Assembly (NCBI RefSeq): GCF_905221025.1
Contig: NZ_CAJNBL010000005.1
Span: 62,001-126,000, forward strand
Reading direction: 5' to 3'
Length of the DNA: 64,000 nucleotides
Source of the DNA: Candidatus Nitrotoga fabula
GTDB lineage: Bacteria; Pseudomonadota; Gammaproteobacteria; Burkholderiales; Gallionellaceae
The notes beneath the pieces are model-generated. The model was not told the origin of the DNA. It saw only the letters and a list, made by a program, of their open reading frames with translations, and searched no databases. Positions within the stretch are counted from its first letter, which is position 1; each line of letters starts with the position of its first letter. Of the stretch, positions 55,417 through 64,000 are shown one piece after another. The position numbers were made by a program, and so were the translations under genes.

Positions 55417-56691
55417 ATGAAAATTCTGGTTGTTGGGAGTGGCGGTCGGGAACATGCACTTGCATGGCGTCTTGCACAAACTGCTAATGTGCAGAAGGTT
55501 TACGTTGCTCCGGGGAATGCGGGTACGGCTCTTGAAAATAAAGTTGAAAATATTGCCCTCTCAGCCATTCCGGATCTCATTGCATTTGTTCAACATGAAA
55601 AAATTCGTCTGACTGTAGTGGGTCCGGAAGCGCCATTGGCGGATGGAATAGTGGATGCGTTCCGTGAAGCCGGACTGAAAATTTTTGGCCCTAGTAAAGC
55701 AGCGGCACAATTGGAAAGCTCCAAGGATTTCGCCAAGTGCTTCATGACACGCCATCAAATTCCCACTGCAGGTTACGAAACTTTCAGTAGCGTGGCAGAT
55801 GCATGCGCTTACGTGAAAAAAACCGGGGCACCCATTGTAATCAAGGCGGATGGCCTGGCTGCGGGGAAGGGCGTGGTAGTGGCAAAAACCGTGCAGGAGG
55901 CATATCAAGCCATTACCATGATGTTGTCCGGGAATAAACTGGGGGATGTCGGTGCACGGGTAGTAATCGAAGAGTTCCTGGAAGGAGAAGAAGCAAGTTT
56001 TATTGTGATGGTCGATGGCAGGCATGTGTTGCCATTGGCAACCAGCCAAGATCACAAGCGCCTGCTGGACGGAGATCAAGGTCCTAATACCGGCGGCATG
56101 GGTGCGTATTCTCCTGCGCCGGCAGTAACCCCAGAGTTGCATGCACGCGTGCTGCGCGAAATCATCGCGCCTGTAGTGCAGGGTATGGAAAAGGAGGGAA
56201 CCTCTTATACAGGCTTCCTGTACGCCGGATTGATGATAGACGCGCAGGGAAATGTCAGGGTGCTAGAATTTAATTGCCGCATGGGAGATCCCGAAACCCA
56301 GCCGATTATGATGCGGTTGAAGAGTGACTTGTTTGTCCTTCTGGAGCATGCGATCAATGGAACCCTGGACAGGGTGGAAGCCGAATGGGATAGCCGTGCA
56401 GCACTAGGGGTGGTAATGGCTGCAGCCAATTATCCGGATGCTCCTCGAAAAGGCGATGTGATTGCCGGCTTGCCAAACGCGATGGATGATGTGCATGTTT
56501 TTCATGCCGGCACAAGTATGCAGGATGGAAAGATCGTCACGAATGGTGGGCGTGTGCTGTGCGTTACTGCACTGGGCGACGATGTGAATACTGCGCAGCG
56601 TCGTGCCTATGAGGTTGCACGGGGGATCCGTTTCGAGGGCTGCCAGATGCGATCGGATATAGGAATCCGCGCCATCTTGCGTAACGGGTAA
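55417..56691 (+). CDS. purD: phosphoribosylamine-glycine ligase
   Basis: Second step of purine synthesis. 424 residues; ATP-grasp enzyme beginning MKILVVGSGGREHALAWRLAQ, with GPEAPLADGIVD, IKADGLAAGKGV, and EFNCRMGDPETQ (metal-binding) motifs. AGGGA lies 7 nt before the chosen ATG (55417); a TTG at 55411 is two codons upstream. Confidence 0.97.
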   Translation: MKILVVGSGGREHALAWRLAQTANVQKVYVAPGNAGTALENKVENIALSAIPDLIAFVQHEKIRLTVVGPEAPLADGIVDAFREAGLKIFGPSKAAAQLESSKDFAKCFMTRHQIPTAGYETFSSVADACAYVKKTGAPIVIKADGLAAGKGVVVAKTVQEAYQAITMMLSGNKLGDVGARVVIEEFLEGEEASFIVMVDGRHVLPLATSQDHKRLLDGDQGPNTGGMGAYSPAPAVTPELHARVLREIIAPVVQGMEKEGTSYTGFLYAGLMIDAQGNVRVLEFNCRMGDPETQPIMMRLKSDLFVLLEHAINGTLDRVEAEWDSRAALGVVMAAANYPDAPRKGDVIAGLPNAMDDVHVFHAGTSMQDGKIVTNGGRVLCVTALGDDVNTAQRRAYEVARGIRFEGCQMRSDIGIRAILRNG

Positions 56692-56795
56692 TGGTGCTGC
56701 TAAATTTTCATTTTTAGAATCAGGTTAGTAAGGACAGATGCATGAATGCCGTCATGGGCCATGCATAAATTAATACGGAACCAATCGGAGGAAGC

Positions 56796-57692
56796 ATGGA
56801 TAGTGCCGCAGTCAAAAAATACTTGTTTGAATTACAGGATATGATTGTGACCCGTTTGGAAGAAGTTGACGGCAAGAAATTTCGGCGTGACAGCTGGGAT
56901 CGCCCGGAAGGCGGGGGGGGGCGAAGCTGTATTCTGGAAGATGGAAATGTGTTGGAACGGGGTGGAGTTGCTTTTTCCCATGTCACGGGAGACAGAATGC
57001 CTCCGTCTGCTACCGCTCATCGTCCGGAACTTGCGGGGAGAAAATGGGAAGCTCTCGGAGTCTCATTGGTGTTGCACCCGCGCAACCCGTATGCACCTAC
57101 TGTGCATATGAATGTGCGCATGTTCATGGCGAAAAATGATCAGGGTGAAATTGCATTTTGGTTTGGTGGCGGGATGGATTTGACCCCGTATTATGGGTTT
57201 GAGGAAGATGCAGTACACTTTCATCAGACTTGCCGGAATGCCTTGGCGCCTTTCGGTGATTCTTTTTTCCCGAAATACAAAAAATGGTGTGACGAATATT
57301 TTTTTCTAAAACATCGTAACGAACCACGTGGTATAGGCGGTATTTTTTTTGATGATTTGAATCAGCCGGATTTCCCTACTGCATTTGCACTTCAACAGAG
57401 CGTGGGCAATCATTTTCTGTCCGCTTATGTGCCGATCCTCGAACGGCGGAAAGATACGTCATATGGTGAACGAGAGCGTGATTTTCAACTTTATCGAAGA
57501 GGACGATACGTAGAATTCAATCTGGTGATTGACCGGGGCACAATTTTTGGCTTGCAAAGCAACGGGCGTATCGAATCCATCCTGCTATCCATGCCGCCGC
57601 TAGTAAAGTGGCGTTATGATTGGCATCCTGAAAAAGGTTCGCCCGAGGCGGAGCTGTATGAAAAATTCCTGGTGCCAAGGGATTGGATCTAG
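56796..57692 (+). CDS. hemF: oxygen-dependent coproporphyrinogen III oxidase
   Basis: Decarboxylates coproporphyrinogen III to protoporphyrinogen IX using O2, indicating aerobic heme synthesis. 298 residues: [28 protein letters not shown] region ([10 protein letters not shown] seen), [23 protein letters not shown] and [21 protein letters not shown], the substrate-binding core. GGAGGA precedes the ATG. Confidence 0.96.
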   Translation: MDSAAVKKYLFELQDMIVTRLEEVDGKKFRRDSWDRPEGGGGRSCILEDGNVLERGGVAFSHVTGDRMPPSATAHRPELAGRKWEALGVSLVLHPRNPYAPTVHMNVRMFMAKNDQGEIAFWFGGGMDLTPYYGFEEDAVHFHQTCRNALAPFGDSFFPKYKKWCDEYFFLKHRNEPRGIGGIFFDDLNQPDFPTAFALQQSVGNHFLSAYVPILERRKDTSYGERERDFQLYRRGRYVEFNLVIDRGTIFGLQSNGRIESILLSMPPLVKWRYDWHPEKGSPEAELYEKFLVPRDWI

Positions 57693-57775
57693 TAATGTGA
57701 ATTGTTGGGTTGCAATTGGTTAATTTTGCACCGTCAGGAATTGTATAGTGGAAATTCCGTGATGGAATGGTATGA

Positions 57776-58633
57776 CTAAAGGAAACATCCGCCACTGACA
57801 CGCTCTATTCCTGCTAGGTCAACAGCTGAAAATACGTGGCTGAAACCGGTTTTCTGGAGCAGCTCGCGAACCTGCGCTGACTGGTTGTAGCCATGTTCAA
57901 GCAGTAACCACCCCTCTGATTCAAGATGACACGGCGCTTGGGCTGTAATATGGCGGATGTCACGAAGACCATCGCTCCCGGAAACCAGTGCAGAAATGGG
58001 TTCAAAGGAAATATCGCCCTGCAAAAGGTGCGGGTCGCCTGCCGCAATGTAGGGAGGATTGGAGACAATAACGCTGAATTTTTGCCTCCTGATTTCGCTA
58101 AACCAGTCACTGGGTATGAATGCAGCATTTGCGATGGATAGCCGTTTTTTATTTGTCTCGGCAACTGAGAGTGCGGCAGTGGAAATGTCGCAGCCTAATA
58201 TTTGTGCATCCGGGCATGAATTAGCGATCGCGAGAGCAATTGCGCCACTGCCTGTCCCCAGATCCAGTATTCGGTGTGTCTCTTGGCGCGGAGAGATACG
58301 CTGCAAGGCCGTTTCGACCAGTAATTCCGTTTCGGGGCGTGGGATCAGGGTGGCATGATTTACTTCAAATATCAAACCAAAAAATTCGCGTTCACCTAGC
58401 AGGTATGCAACCGGCTCTCCATGAATGCGCCTAAGCAACAAATCACGATAACGGCTCTGTTCATATTCATTCGGGCTGTATTCGGGGTGAGCCAGCAACC
58501 AGGCACGTGTAACGCTCAGTACATGCTGCAGTAAACACTGTATCTCAATTCGTGCGCTGCCCGGAATTAATCCCTGCGCCTTGCGTAGAAGCGCTGCATC
58601 CTGAAGCAGGATTTCCTGAATAGTGTTCTGCAA
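57776..58633 (-). CDS. prmC: peptide chain release factor N5-glutamine methyltransferase
   Basis: Methylates the GGQ glutamine of release factors. 285 residues with the SAM-binding ILDLGTGSGAIALAIA and substrate-binding VIVSNPPYIAAGDPHL (NPPY). It lies 3 bp downstream of its target prfA. Confidence 0.95.
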   Translation of the reverse strand: MQNTIQEILLQDAALLRKAQGLIPGSARIEIQCLLQHVLSVTRAWLLAHPEYSPNEYEQSRYRDLLLRRIHGEPVAYLLGEREFFGLIFEVNHATLIPRPETELLVETALQRISPRQETHRILDLGTGSGAIALAIANSCPDAQILGCDISTAALSVAETNKKRLSIANAAFIPSDWFSEIRRQKFSVIVSNPPYIAAGDPHLLQGDISFEPISALVSGSDGLRDIRHITAQAPCHLESEGWLLLEHGYNQSAQVRELLQKTGFSHVFSAVDLAGIERVSGGCFL

Positions 58634-58636
58634 GGT

Positions 58637-59725
58637 TCAGCTACTGCTTTCGTTCGCCAGCGCTGCCAGCTGTTCTGCCTGATATTCTGCCATTAATGCG
58701 TTGCACATTTCACTGATATCGCCATCCATGATTTGGTCCATTTTGTACAGGGTAAGGTTGATTCGATGGTCAGTGACACGACCTTGTGGAAAATTGTAGG
58801 TACGGATGCGCTCCGACCGGTCTCCGCTGCCTACCAGAGATTTGCGTTCGGCAGCCTGTTTGGCGTGAGCACTACGTTCTTCCTGGTCCTTAATACGAGC
58901 GGCAAGGACGGCGAGCGCCTGAGCTTTGTTTTTATGTTGCGAGCGCCCATCCTGGCATTCCACTACGGTGCCGGTAGGCAGGTGCGTTATGCGCACGGCC
59001 GAATCCGTTTTATTGATGTGCTGGCCGCCTGCGCCGGAAGCCCGGAAGGTGTCAATGCGTAAATCAGCAGGGTTCAATACAATGTCGCTGACTTCATCAG
59101 CTTCCGGCAGGACTGCCACGGTACAAGCCGAAGTGTGAATTCTACCTTGCGTTTCGGTGGTCGGCACGCGCTGTACCCTGTGCGCGCCAGACTCAAACTT
59201 GAGTATTGAATAGGCACCCTGGCCGACAATGCGTGCAATGATTTCTTTGTAGCCACCTTTTTCGCCGCAGCTTTCAGAAATGATTTCAACCTGCCAGTGA
59301 TTGCGCTCGGCGAACCGGGCATACATGCGGAACAGGTCTCCGGAAAATAATGCCGCCTCATCTCCCCCGGTACCTGCGCGGATTTCCAGGAAGACATTGC
59401 GATCGTCATTCGGGTCTTTGGGCAACAGTTTTTTCTGCAAATCTGTTTCAATCTGTTCAAGCCGTTCACGACCCTGTTTGACTTCACCGATGGCGAATTC
59501 TCGCATTTCCGGGTCATTGGCCATTTCCAGTGCTGTCGCGATATCTTCAGTGCAGGCTTGATGGGCATGGTATAGATCCACCACCGGTTCAAGTTCAGCC
59601 CGCTCACGATTGAGTTTACGGTAGTTCTCCAGATCGCTAGTAACATTTTCACTGCTGAGGAGATGACTTACTTCATCCAGTCGTTCGCTCAACTGGTTAA
59701 GTTTGGTAACTATACTTGGTTTCAT
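58637..59725 (-). CDS. prfA: peptide chain release factor 1
   Basis: Recognises UAA and UAG and triggers release. 362 residues: GGQ loop in [22 protein letters not shown] and [23 protein letters not shown]-type middle region ([12 protein letters not shown] seen). Start ATG 59725 overlaps the hemA stop by 4 nt. hemA-prfA-prmC is conserved in proteobacteria. Confidence 0.97.
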   Translation of the reverse strand: MKPSIVTKLNQLSERLDEVSHLLSSENVTSDLENYRKLNRERAELEPVVDLYHAHQACTEDIATALEMANDPEMREFAIGEVKQGRERLEQIETDLQKKLLPKDPNDDRNVFLEIRAGTGGDEAALFSGDLFRMYARFAERNHWQVEIISESCGEKGGYKEIIARIVGQGAYSILKFESGAHRVQRVPTTETQGRIHTSACTVAVLPEADEVSDIVLNPADLRIDTFRASGAGGQHINKTDSAVRITHLPTGTVVECQDGRSQHKNKAQALAVLAARIKDQEERSAHAKQAAERKSLVGSGDRSERIRTYNFPQGRVTDHRINLTLYKMDQIMDGDISEMCNALMAEYQAEQLAALANESSS

Positions 59726-60975
59726 TCAGGGGGATGCATGTGAAAAATACGGTGTACCATTTCAAGAAGTGCTCCACGCTCCTCGGCTTGTGCCTGATTC
59801 AATGTATGGGTTGGCGCGTGTAAAAATTTGTTGGTGAGGGAGCTGCTCATAAATTCAAGCACCTTTTCTGGTTTTTCCCCCCTCGCCAAAAGCCGTAAGG
59901 CTTTTTCCATTTCGTGCCGGCGCTGGCGTTCGGTATGATCGCGCAATGCACGGATCGTAGGTACTACTTCCCGCGATTCCATCCAGTGGATGAAGTCAAC
60001 GACACCGGAGTTGATAATCACTTCAGCTTCCTTGACTGCGCCTTGGCGCATGTCCATGCCATCTCGCACAACTTCGGACAGATCATCGACAGTGTACAGG
60101 AAGACGTCATCCAGTTCCGAGACTTCTGCCTCGACATCGCGTGGAACCGCGAGATCGACAATAAACAGAGGACGGTGTTTGCGCACCTTGAGTGTGCGTT
60201 CGACCATGCCTTTTCCAAGAATGGGTAAAGGGCTGGCGGTGCTGGTTACAATAATGTCGTGCTGCGCCAGTTGTTCGGGCAATTCACCTAGGGTGATGGC
60301 ATGTCCGTTGACACGCCGTGCCAAAATCTGGGCGCGTTCCAGGGTGCGATTCGCTACGGTGATGCTGGCTGGTGATTTGGCTGCGAAATGGACTGCATTG
60401 AGTTCGATCATTTCGCCTGCGCCGATGAACAACACGTTCTGGCTGGCAATACTGGGAAAAATCCGTTCTGCCAATTTTACTGCTGCTGCTGCCATGGAAA
60501 TTAAATTTGAGCCAATTTCGGTTTGGGTTCTTACGTCCTTGGCTACTGAAAAGGTGCGCTGGAACAGTTTGTGCAGCAGAAATCCCAGCGTACCAGCCTG
60601 CTCGGCATAACGTACAGCCTGTTTCATTTGGCCCAGTATTTGTGGCTCGCCCAGTACCATTGAGTCTAGTCCGCTGGCAACCCGAAACGCATGTTTTACC
60701 GCTTGTTCTTGCGGCAGGGTATAAACATAGGGTTCAATTTCATGCGGCTGCAATTCGTGATAATTGGCCAGCCAGTTAACGATCTGTGCAGGTTTGTGCG
60801 TGCTGCAGTACACTTCTGTCCGGTTGCAGGTTGAAAGGATGGTTGCTTCTTTGGCGGCGCCATGCCCGACAAGGTCACGTAGCGCGGGTTCCATAGCATC
60901 AACATTGAACGCAATCTGCTCACGCACGGAAAGCGGTGCGGTCTGATGGTTAATGCCGAGGGCGAATAATTGCAT
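59722..60975 (-). CDS. hemA: glutamyl-tRNA reductase
   Basis: First committed step of C5 heme synthesis: reduces glutamyl-tRNA to glutamate-1-semialdehyde. 417 residues; catalytic Cys50 in [34 protein letters not shown]-binding [15 protein letters not shown] and [10 protein letters not shown] follow. First gene of the hemA-prfA-prmC operon. Confidence 0.97.
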   Translation of the reverse strand: MQLFALGINHQTAPLSVREQIAFNVDAMEPALRDLVGHGAAKEATILSTCNRTEVYCSTHKPAQIVNWLANYHELQPHEIEPYVYTLPQEQAVKHAFRVASGLDSMVLGEPQILGQMKQAVRYAEQAGTLGFLLHKLFQRTFSVAKDVRTQTEIGSNLISMAAAAVKLAERIFPSIASQNVLFIGAGEMIELNAVHFAAKSPASITVANRTLERAQILARRVNGHAITLGELPEQLAQHDIIVTSTASPLPILGKGMVERTLKVRKHRPLFIVDLAVPRDVEAEVSELDDVFLYTVDDLSEVVRDGMDMRQGAVKEAEVIINSGVVDFIHWMESREVVPTIRALRDHTERQRRHEMEKALRLLARGEKPEKVLEFMSSSLTNKFLHAPTHTLNQAQAEERGALLEMVHRIFHMHPPE

Positions 60976-61536
60976 AGTCCAAGAAAGACCAAAATTAATC
61001 AGGAGTGTAATTATAGTTGCTAGGCATCATCAATGCCAGTTAGCTAAAATGTAAGTAAAATATTGAGCGGATGAAGCAATCATAATAGGGATAATCCTAA
61101 TTAGAGTTGCATTTTTCATATTGATTCCATCCTACCTTCAGACTGGAAGGAAATTGCCTGCAAGTTGAGCGTCCCGTTATCCAAATTCTGGAAAATTCTC
61201 TTGAATCTGCTCTGAAATGATGGCCGAACACAGGCATCGTTGTCCTGCAACCGGCTTGCGTATTCGTTAGTATTTGTCTTAGTAGCTTCAGTTTTTTGCA
61301 TATGCTCCCACCAGCGTGCAGCGGGTTCGCTTGGGCCATTCATGTCCTTGCATCTGTTTCATGCAAAATGAATGCAGAACTGCATGAAATCCTGGCTGCC
61401 CGGCTGATTTACATTGAGGCTTGAGCCCTGCGCCAGCGAGATATTGGATATAAAAAGCTGGAGTGACCATTCATATTGTTTTTGAAATTTGATTTTATTC
61501 AGCCTTGTCATGCTGAATAAAATGATGTGTAATACC
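60976..61536. other. hemA-apaG divergent intergenic region
   Basis: 561 bp without a strongly supported gene. A minus-strand frame at 61116-61343 (75 codons; a hydrophilic peptide containing FQSRFKRIFQNLDNG) overlaps other open frames, has poor ribosome binding site spacing and no recognised family. The hemA promoter should be between 60976 and 61100 on the minus strand. Confidence 0.4.
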
Positions 61537-61923
61537 ATGATGGAAAAGAATGAACATTACCCAATCAAAATTGCCGTTGAGGTAAATTATTTACCCGAGC
61601 AATCTGACGAATCTGACAATCGATTCGTTTTCGCCTATACCATAACCATAACGAATGAAAGCAATGTTACTGTCAAGCTGGTCAGTCGCCATTGGATCAT
61701 TACCGATGCCAACCAGTATGTGCAGGAAGTTCGTGGGCAGGGAGTGGTAGGAGAACAGCCTGTTCTTCATCCAGGCCAGAGTTTCGAATATACCAGTGGG
61801 ACTGTCCTTGCGACACAGGTAGGTACGATGTCTGGAAGCTATCAGATGGTAGCAGAGGATGGCACCAAATTTGACGCTCCCATTCCTCAGTTTGTGCTCA
61901 GTGTCCCACGTGTGCTGCATTGA
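61537..61923 (+). CDS. apaG: ApaG-family protein
   Basis: A 128-residue fibronectin-III-like beta fold of the ApaG (CO2+/Mg2+ efflux-associated) family. VFAYTITITNESNVTVKLVSRHWIITDANQYVQEVRGQGVVGEQPVLHPGQSFEYTSG-type core; I read RHWIITDA and GVVGEQPVLHPGQSFEYTSG. Function not firmly established. Start taken at ATG 61537; a longer frame from 61489 has a non-conserved start. Confidence 0.88.
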   Translation: MMEKNEHYPIKIAVEVNYLPEQSDESDNRFVFAYTITITNESNVTVKLVSRHWIITDANQYVQEVRGQGVVGEQPVLHPGQSFEYTSGTVLATQVGTMSGSYQMVAEDGTKFDAPIPQFVLSVPRVLH

Positions 61924-62240
61924 AGCAACTTTGATCAAGTTCGCCTGTTCGTTTGATTTCCTTTCTTAAGATTTTTTCCTTGAACAGAGTGCCCTTTCTT
62001 GTCGGGATTATCCAGAAGCATGTGCCATGGATCGCTTTCCCATGTGATGACTGATTGCGCGTGAGCGTGCAGCTTCTGTATTGATTGCAAGTACGAATGA
62101 CAGAACTGAAAAAATATTACCTGTGAATTGTCAAAATGCCTGTCAGTCTTCATGGTGGCAGGGACCGGACTGTTATGATCGGTAAATAGACAGGTTTCTC
62201 GAAAAACTGAGTAAAATAACTGGGTAAATATGATGCGGCG
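61924..62240. other. apaG-vanZ spacer, no gene seen
   Basis: 317 bp. A minus-strand frame crosses it (61935-62276) without family character. Only short, unassigned inverted repeats. No clear promoter found. Confidence 0.4.
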
Positions 62241-63311
62241 ATGAAAGAAATCATGCTTGCTTCTTCTCGCATACATTTGCGAACTTATCTTGCGGCAGGT
62301 TATGCGGCGTTTATAATTTATGCCAGTCTTTCGCCTTTTTCAGGCTGGCAGGAGCAGGGGCTGGAGTTTTTATCCGTGTTGTCCTTGCCATTATGGTCGC
62401 AATATACCTGGTTTGATGCGGTTGCCAATCTGCTCGTCTATTTTCCTTTTGGATTTTTTCTGGGGCTGACATTACGGATACGCTGTGGCATGGGTTGGAG
62501 CATATTGCTTGCAACTATGGGGGGCGCGATACTGTCATTCATGATGGAATACGCGCAAATGTATCTGCCAGCGCGGATCAGTTCCAATCTTGATCTGCTC
62601 ACCAATATTTGCGGTACACTGGCAGGTGCGCTGCTTGCGGCCAGCATTGCGCCACGCATGTGGTTTGTCGTGTATCTGGCGTATTGGCGTACACGCTTGT
62701 TCCATAATGGAAAAGGGGTAGATTTTGGCGTGGCGCTGGTGGCGCTGTGGATGTTTGCCCAAATCAACCCCTCGCTGCCCATCCTGGGCAATGTATTTAT
62801 AAGCGAAGTGGTGCGTGCCCCATTTGTCGTGGTTCAGCCTGAACCCTTCAACTGGATGGAAAGTCTGGCTGTATTGCTTAACATGCTGATGCTGGGGATG
62901 TTGTTGCTGACGTTGCTGCGAATTCGCCGCCACGCTGCAGGCATGCTGCTATTGGTAATGTTTCTGGTGATTGTGGCTAAATTTACTGCTGCAGCCATTC
63001 TGCTTAAGTCATGGGCATTGCTTCTATGGTTGAATGGTGAGGCAATGTTGGGCATTCTTTCCGGGTTATTGTTGCTGGTCGTAGCAAGCCGGTGTTCCCG
63101 GATGCAGCTCCTGAAGTGTGCGGCAGCGGTTACTTTTGGATACTGGGTGCTGGCTCACTGGATTCTGGATAGCGGAGAGCCAGCTGCTGCGATGCGTTTG
63201 TATCAATGGAAGTACGGTCACCTGCTTAATTACAATGGCCTGTCGCATACTGTCATTTTAATATTTCCGTTTCTCATGCTTTGCTATTTATGGCGTGCCA
63301 AGAGCATTTAG
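62241..63311 (+). CDS. VanZ-family membrane protein
   Basis: 356 residues with about eight membrane helices. The N-terminal third is a VanZ-like domain: AFIIYASLSPFSGW, FDAVANLLVYFPFGFFLG, and FMMEYAQMYLPARISSNLDLLTNICGTLAGALL. The C-terminal half is a second hydrophobic domain found in other proteobacterial VanZ proteins. Function is unknown; VanZ originally confers low-level teicoplanin resistance in enterococci, which should not be assumed here. Start at 62241 is uncertain (62253 possible). Confidence 0.85.
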   Translation: MKEIMLASSRIHLRTYLAAGYAAFIIYASLSPFSGWQEQGLEFLSVLSLPLWSQYTWFDAVANLLVYFPFGFFLGLTLRIRCGMGWSILLATMGGAILSFMMEYAQMYLPARISSNLDLLTNICGTLAGALLAASIAPRMWFVVYLAYWRTRLFHNGKGVDFGVALVALWMFAQINPSLPILGNVFISEVVRAPFVVVQPEPFNWMESLAVLLNMLMLGMLLLTLLRIRRHAAGMLLLVMFLVIVAKFTAAAILLKSWALLLWLNGEAMLGILSGLLLLVVASRCSRMQLLKCAAAVTFGYWVLAHWILDSGEPAAAMRLYQWKYGHLLNYNGLSHTVILIFPFLMLCYLWRAKSI

Positions 63312-63357
63312 GGATGGGATGGATTGTAGATTCTGTTTAATTTCTGTGAGGTTTGGA

Positions 63358-63669
63358 ATGGGTTATTATCAAAAGCATGTTTTTTTCTGCACGAACCAGC
63401 GCGAAGAAGGCGCGGACTGCTGTAATAATTTTCATGCTCGATGGATGCGTGATTATGTCAAGGATAAGGTTGCCATGCTTGGGTTGTCCAATGATGCCAA
63501 TCGCATTCGCATCAACTCGGCCGGTTGCATGAATCGTTGTGATGATGGGCCGGTACTGGTGGTTTACCCGGAGGGAGTGTGGTACACGTATACCGATGAG
63601 AAGGATCTGGACGAAATCATCGTGGAACATCTGCAGCATGGGCGTGTGGTAGAACGCTTGAAGATTTAA
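63358..63669 (+). CDS. thioredoxin-like [2Fe-2S] ferredoxin
   Basis: A 103-residue (2Fe-2S) ferredoxin of the NuoE/shethna-like thioredoxin fold. Cluster ligands are probably Cys11, Cys21 or Cys22, Cys57 and Cys61 (HVFFCTN, GADCC, NSAGCMNRCDDGP). A good ribosome binding site (GAGG, 6-7 nt) fixes the ATG at 63358; the longer frame from 63295 overlaps vanZ. It overlaps the next hydrolase gene by 1 nt. Partner unknown. Confidence 0.9.
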   Translation: MGYYQKHVFFCTNQREEGADCCNNFHARWMRDYVKDKVAMLGLSNDANRIRINSAGCMNRCDDGPVLVVYPEGVWYTYTDEKDLDEIIVEHLQHGRVVERLKI

Positions 63670-64000
63670 TGTCACAAATAGAAAAGAAAAGGATATCCGG
63701 CCCGGTCGGCGAACTTGAAATTGCAATGCACTTGCTGGACGCTTCTCCCCGTGCCATTGCAGTGATCGCCCATCCTTTGCCCACCATGGGCGGGACGATG
63801 GAAAACAAGATAGTAACCATGCTTGCCAAGTGTTTTATTGGGCTGGGATTTGCGGCATTGCGTTTTAATTTTCGTGGGGTAGGCGCCAGTAGTGGAGAGT
63901 TTGATCATGGCAATGGAGAAGTAGAAGATGCGATTGCCGTAACGCGATATGCATTGAGGGAATATGGTGAACTGCCGTTGATTCTGTCGGGTTTTTCCTT
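63669..64000 (+). CDS. alpha/beta hydrolase (partial, cut by window end)
   Basis: First 110 codons of an alpha/beta hydrolase of the COG2945 type: VIAHPLPTMGGTMENKIV, LRFNFRGVGASSGEFDHGNGEVEDA, and the start of the nucleophile elbow (GFSF, expected GFSFG) at the window edge. Start ATG 63669 overlaps the ferredoxin stop (TAATG). The C-terminal half is beyond 64000. Confidence 0.85.
   Translation, partial: MSQIEKKRISGPVGELEIAMHLLDASPRAIAVIAHPLPTMGGTMENKIVTMLAKCFIGLGFAALRFNFRGVGASSGEFDHGNGEVEDAIAVTRYALREYGELPLILSGFS

Noticed and set aside
61116-61343. Small minus-strand gene upstream of hemA
   Set aside because: Two other open frames overlap it, the ribosome binding site spacing is poor and nothing in the peptide is recognised.

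Overview
The window is a contiguous piece of a betaproteobacterial chromosome spanning the replication-origin region. Gene content and order (pgk-pyk-fba; gyrB-dnaN-dnaA divergent from rpmH-rnpA-yidD-yidC-mnmE-mnmG-rsmG-parA-parB-atp; mlaFEDCB next to murA-hisG-hisD; hemA-prfA-prmC) point to the Nitrosomonadales in the broad sense (Nitrosomonas/Gallionella-like). That placement rests on gene order and protein character only; no search was possible and the genus is not determined. No rRNA, tRNA or CRISPR array was recognised.

Layout. 0-3.9 kb: pgk, pyk and a class II fructose-bisphosphate aldolase, closed by a strong terminator. 3.9-6.0 kb (minus): a small lipoprotein and a GH13 glycoside hydrolase. 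6.1-10.7 kb: an AT-richer accessory island with a serine/asparagine-rich protein carrying a tandem 49-residue repeat, a decayed IS3-type element, a cyclase-family lipoprotein, an intact 833-bp IS5-type element with 18-bp inverted repeats and a TA target duplication, a membrane protein of unknown function, and a small Fic-domain remnant. 10.7-15.9 kb (minus): gyrB, dnaN, dnaA with perfect DnaA boxes between dnaN and dnaA and a canonical parS just upstream of gyrB. 16.3-24.6 kb (plus): rpmH through parB, with a second parS-like palindrome upstream of mnmG. 24.7-33.3 kb: the complete F1Fo ATP synthase operon atpIBEFHAGDC, a terminator, and glmU. 33.4-41.6 kb (minus): mlaFEDC-STAS, an ABC-2 type exporter pair, murA, hisG, hisD. 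42-64 kb: a mosaic of short operons: an Old Yellow Enzyme homologue, metK, two lipid A acyltransferases with ubiD, an MDR oxidoreductase, aroC, dsbC, a UbiH-type hydroxylase, dusB-fis-purH-purD-hemF, the hemA-prfA-prmC operon, apaG, a VanZ-like membrane protein, a thioredoxin-like [2Fe-2S] ferredoxin and a truncated alpha/beta hydrolase.

How it works together. Most genes are core housekeeping: origin firing (DnaA, DnaN, GyrB), origin segregation (ParA, ParB and two parS sites on either side of dnaA), membrane protein insertion and tRNA modification, energy conservation, and envelope biogenesis (MurA, GlmU, Mla lipid transport, lipid A acylation). The centre of novelty is the 6-10.7 kb island. 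I found no convincing new multi-gene system. The best leads are the repeat protein, the Fic and IS3 remnants that conventional gene callers would skip, the OYE homologue with a changed substrate-binding residue and a long N-terminal extension, the Fis with an extended tail, and the absence of bolA in its usual place before murA.
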